Shown here piece after piece: positions 60,519 to 64,000 of a stretch of 64,000 nucleotides of DNA. Every line of letters starts with the position of its first letter. Positions within the stretch are counted from its first letter, which is position 1. Location: NCBI GenBank assembly GCA_034509735.1, contig JACGWO010000007.1:2170001-2234000 (forward strand), written 5' to 3'. The notes beneath the pieces are model-generated. The model was not told where the DNA came from, did no database searches, and was given only the letters and a program-made list of their open reading frames with translations. The position numbers were made by a program, and so were the translations under genes. This stretch comes from Sesamum alatum. Lineage: Eukaryota; Streptophyta; Magnoliopsida; Lamiales; Pedaliaceae.

Positions 60519-62601
60519 ATGGATGAACCGAGAGGATCGCACCGCACGCGGTCGAAGGCAGCTCCCGACTGGACGGTGGAAGAATCCCTAATTCTTGTCA
60601 ACGAGATCAGCGCCGTCGAATCTGAGTGGGGCGCCACTCTCCCTTCCTTCCAGAAATGGCAGCAGATCGTCGAGAATTGCAACGCGCTCGACGTGAACAG
60701 GAACTTGAACCAGTGCAAGCGTAAGTGGGACGCGCTGCTGGGTGAGTACAGACGGGTTAAACACGGAGCGGCGGCAGATGGGTCCTTCCCCGTCGAGCTG
60801 TTCAAGGCTATCGATCGGTGTGTTAGTGCCAGGGGGAAAAGGAACGCCGCTGGTGGTGTGGAGGCGGAGGAGGAGGAGGACGAGGAGGAGGAGGCGGCTG
60901 CGGCGGAGGAGGAAGAGGAACAAGTAGTTATGGAGACTGATCCGGACTCCGACCCGGAAGCTCAGGGGCGTGTGACCAAGTTCTTCTTCGAAACGGGTAA
61001 TAGTTTTGGTTAAAGTTTTAAATTTGAATGAAAATGAGCACGGTACAATGCGGGAATGGTAGAGTAGAATGCTGGAGGTGGGTGTTGTTGCTTGTAAATT
61101 GTGATAGTTCATTTTACTTGGAAAATATTGAATAATCTTGGAAGATGATGGTATATATAGTTTAGATTTCGAATGATTCAATAGATGAAGAACATGAGGT
61201 AGAATTTATAGGAAGCGACTTGGTAGATTACATGATTCTAATACTCTGTGCTTAGATTTGCTGCTTCTTTAGACTAGAATCTGAAATCTTGGAAGCTCTT
61301 AAAGCATCCCTCTTTGTTTGTTTTGGGAAGAAATAGAGAAATTCCAAGAAAATCATACAGCTTCCGTTCTTAATACATAGATTGCACTAGGCCTTAGATT
61401 CATATGTCATGACGTTGATGCAACAGTAACTGGGCAATTGGGAATATCTTGAAAAGGTGTATTTCGTTAGCTGACATAATTCTAGGATGTCCAGAGCAAA
61501 GAAGTTTGGATTCTTGTTAGTTAAGTTCTAGGTTTCTGCATGTGTCGTTGTTGTAGTTCTTGTTCATTCCAACAGCATCGATCCTTTGGAGATTTGGACC
61601 AACTTGCTGAACCTATTACATATTAGTAGAATTCATATGATGGCATATGTCTCCTTCATCAAAGACAAACTAGTGGAATCTTCATTTTTGGAATTCTTTC
61701 TGATGATGATATGATTAGAGAGCATGCAAATGTAGGTAAACACTGGTTAAGGTGGTGACAGTTTTGTCTACTTTAATAGTAGTTGTTAGTCTCCTATAAT
61801 AGTAGTTATTGGTTAGTTATATACATTTGACAGTGGTAATTGACGTATATTAGTTGTCGATTTGAATTTCATGATATAATTGTAATCGATTCACTCAAAA
61901 AAAAAAAAAAAAAAAGAAAAAAAAAGGGTGGTGACAGCTTTCATATACGATAGTGGAACTAACTGTTGTGTGACTCAAAGATATAAAATTTTGTTTGTCT
62001 CATAAACTTCTCAAGCAATTGGCCTTTTGAATGAGGTATCATTGCTTGGCTGTTAGAGAAATTCCATTTGTAATGATGAATTAGCTCGCTTCAGTCTAGT
62101 TCTCTCGATATTTTATCTTCATTCAGAAATGGTGGTAGAAAATATCTGTATCGATGCATATTCATCTTAAGTCAATCTTGTATTTTAGGTTCCAAGAAGC
62201 AGAGGCGTAGGATGAAGCGTCAAAAGCGGAAACTTGAAACACTAAATCCCTGGGGATACTTCACGAGTGCAAAGATAAAGCATGAAGAATCTAGTAGCAT
62301 AAATCAACATGCGGGAAACACAAATAAAAACATCGTTGCAAGTGTGGCCGACGACGAGACTAATGCAGACGCGAAAGAGCAAATAATGGCTACACTGCTG
62401 TGGGAGAATGCACTACGTATTAATGCAATACTGGATGGGAACCTAGTCGATGATGTAGACTACAAATTGGCGGATCTGAAGAATGCTGATGCTGTACAAA
62501 CAGATGTTACTAGACGCCAAGGTGATAAGCTTATTGATTGTCTTGGAAATATTTCAGCAACTCTTAACCAGCTTTGTGATTTAGTCCAGAAATGCAACTG
62601 A
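60519..62601 (+). CDS. trihelix-type (MYB/SANT-like) transcription factor
   Basis: Exons 60519-60996 and 62189-62601 join to give 296 residues. The start MDEPRGSHRTRSKA is the first ATG; an open stretch upstream lacks one. The trihelix domain spans about residues 15-90, with the three spaced Trp/aromatic helices: WTVEESLILVNEISAVESEW, FQKWQQIVENC and NQCKRKWDALLGEYRRVK. An acidic run of Glu, Asp and Ala residues follows, then, from exon 2, a basic patch KKQRRRMKRQKRKLE, a likely nuclear signal. The C-terminus (DKLIDCLGNISATLNQLCDL) looks like an amphipathic helix for dimerisation. Members bind GT-type elements. Arabidopsis At4g31270 is the likely counterpart, from memory and gene order. The 1.2-kb intron contains a poly(A)-tailed repeat. 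Confidence 0.88.
61770..61925 (+). repeat. retroposon-like 3' tail with poly(A), copy 3, in the trihelix intron
   Basis: It has ggtaattgacgtatattag, tgatataattgtaatcgatt and then a run of A residues with one G interruption (61898-61926). It is the most diverged of the three copies. Confidence 0.4.
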
Positions 62602-62774
62602 TTTACACTGTTGGATCATTTGTGTATTTTCTTGCATTCTGTAAATACAAGAATTGAATATGTTTCTTAAGTGAAAACTGACAATGAAGATTGGCTCTTT
62701 TAATACCAAAGAAATGTCTTTCTGCATTAGAGTTGTTATTTGCATAATGGGATACCGCATTCTCATGAGGTTTG

Positions 62775-63272
62775 GGGTAATTATATGCATATTCCATGTG
62801 GTTTGGAACATTATATCTGGTACCTTTGAAGCTTCTTTATGTATAACAAATAGATCCACTCGTTAGTTAAAATTCACCAAATTTGTTGATACTTGCAAAA
62901 AACTTGAATGAAAATCTATATTTATCCCCAATTGACTTATTACCGTCTTATTGTAGATCAAACAAATATTTTTCTAACCAAACTATTCTTATATGTTTTC
63001 ACGTGCTAATGTATGTGAGGAGATATATCTTCACTCTTATAAGGATAGTTTGGTCAGTAAAAAAACTATTTGATCTGCAATAAGTCAGTAATATGTCAAT
63101 CGGGGCAAATATGGATTTTCATTCAATCTTTTTTAGCTATTATCAACAAATTCAGTGAATTTTGACTAACGTCGTGATTTATTTATTTGACGAAAACAAA
63201 CTTCAGAGATACTGTATGTAAGAATTTACGTGTAATTATACCAAACCTCAAGAGAGGACAGTGTAAGCATCC
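62775..63272. mobile_element. MITE family B copy downstream of the trihelix gene
   Basis: It begins GGGTAATTATATGCATATTC and ends gaggacagtgtaagcatcc. The interior shares tgatctgcaataagtcagta, ggtcaaacaaat-like and ttcagtgaattttgactaac motifs with the copies at 3345, 3949, 11067 and 53567. No clear duplication at the ends. Confidence 0.62.
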
Positions 63273-63919
63273 GTTACATAATTTATCTAGACATGTCCTA
63301 AACCATTTCTTGAAATCAAAGAAATCTTTTGGTTCTTACTAATTGAAAGGACAAGTTAGCTAATATAAAGTTGGAGAAAGGACAAAAGAATACTGGGATT
63401 ATAACCCCCCACCCCACCTCTACCCCTCACCCCCCTTCCCTACAAACCAAAAAGAAAAATACAAAGAAAAAGAATAAAAGTAGGACATTTTACAGATCAT
63501 ATAAAGGCTCAATAAGCAAAATTGGAATCATCGGAGGGTTGAACATGTTTCTCATCAACTACTATTGCAAGTTTATGTGATTGTTCCACTTGAAATAAAA
63601 AGCATACAACTGACAACTAAGGCAAAATCATCCATCACCATTTACAAGGAAACACACAAGTCAAAAATACCATATATATTCTAACTAGTTATCACCACCC
63701 CACCAAGAAATTTCAAAAACTTGCAGAGAAAATATAACCATAATTTAAACTAATAAGCCGGCCAAGAACAGCTAATCATTCTGGCCGACTTTGTCAATCC
63801 CACCACCCCAATATCCTTCTCATCTTCAACCATATCCTCTCTACAAAACCTTTCTCGATCATCTCATCTGATCATTCCATCGTTTCGACCATTGTCCGAC
63901 TACGAGCACTAAGGCTTTC
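63273..63919. other. upstream region of the last gene
   Basis: C-rich runs (ccccccaccccacctctacc and similar) occur near 63405-63440. From about 63780 the sequence is CT-rich (tctcatcttcaaccatatcc, ctctctacaaaacc), typical of a plant 5' leader. No other gene is supportable. Confidence 0.5.
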
Positions 63920-64000
63920 ATGGCTCTTAGTACTCCTTGGTTCATCATCACCCTCTTCATGCTGTCATTATGTGCAATTCCAGCATCATCGGACGACGAC
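63920..64000 (+). CDS. 5' end of a secreted or receptor-like protein gene (cut by window)
   Basis: The first ATG after the CT-rich leader opens 27 codons without a stop to the window end: MALSTPWFIITLFMLSLCAI followed by PASSDDD. This is a classic signal peptide: short polar start, hydrophobic core and a small-residue cleavage region (IPASS). The product cannot be identified from this. In the Arabidopsis block that matches the neighbours, the next gene is an LRR receptor kinase (At4g31250, from memory), so a pollen-receptor-like kinase is a guess. Only the start is visible. Confidence 0.6.
   Translation, partial: MALSTPWFIITLFMLSLCAIPASSDDD

Overview
This is nuclear DNA of a flowering plant, almost certainly a eudicot. 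Genes carry GT-AG introns, intergenic DNA is very AT-rich, and the families are plant-specific or typical of plants (WRKY, EXO70 in a single exon, PPR, DUF1644, trihelix). I lean weakly towards an asterid such as a Lamiales species, but nothing in the window proves it. There are no bacterial-type operons, CRISPR arrays or rRNA genes, and I found no convincing tRNA gene.

Layout. 0-3 kb: group IId WRKY factor (+). 7.0-9.7 kb: intronless EXO70 exocyst subunit (+). 10-14 kb: transposon-derived AT-rich DNA. 14.3-15.5 kb: two-exon F-box gene (+). 17.3-24.5 kb: twelve-exon PPR-CBS fusion gene (+). 24.9-26.5 kb: calmodulin-binding-type protein (-), convergent with the PPR gene and possibly with a distant 5' exon near 28.4 kb. 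30.2-34.9 kb: RING-H2 E3 ligase of the JUL1/RHG1A type (+). 37.4-39.6 kb: DUF1644 zinc-binding protein (-). 41-44 kb: nested inverted-repeat elements. 44.6-47.5 kb: COP9 signalosome subunit 5 (+). 48.4-48.7 kb: a two-exon 60-residue single-TM protein (-), visible only after splicing. 50.0-51.5 kb: seven-exon ChaC-type gamma-glutamylcyclotransferase (-). 54.5-58.9 kb: non-autonomous LTR retrotransposon with a hairpin-rich 38-bp tandem array. 60.5-62.6 kb: trihelix-type factor (+). 63.92 kb to the end: first 27 codons of a secreted or membrane protein (+), cut by the window edge.

The genes are independent units, not one pathway, though several serve signalling and protein turnover: WRKY, calmodulin-binding protein, RING ligase, F-box, CSN5 (which regulates cullin-RING ligases), plus glutathione turnover and exocytosis. 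From memory, most of them match two Arabidopsis intervals (about At4g31250-At4g31550 and At5g10650-At5g10690) in a consistent order, which suggests an ancestral block later fractionated between duplicated segments in Arabidopsis.

Intergenic DNA is rich in short inverted-repeat elements. Several have 9-bp target-site duplications readable in the sequence, which points to Mutator-type MITEs. I rebuilt all splice structures by hand from GT/AG sites, reading frame and family similarity; every multi-exon model given keeps frame throughout. I saw no clear sign of a wholly new biological system. The least expected items are the hidden 60-residue gene, the nested MITEs and the hairpin array in the retrotransposon.
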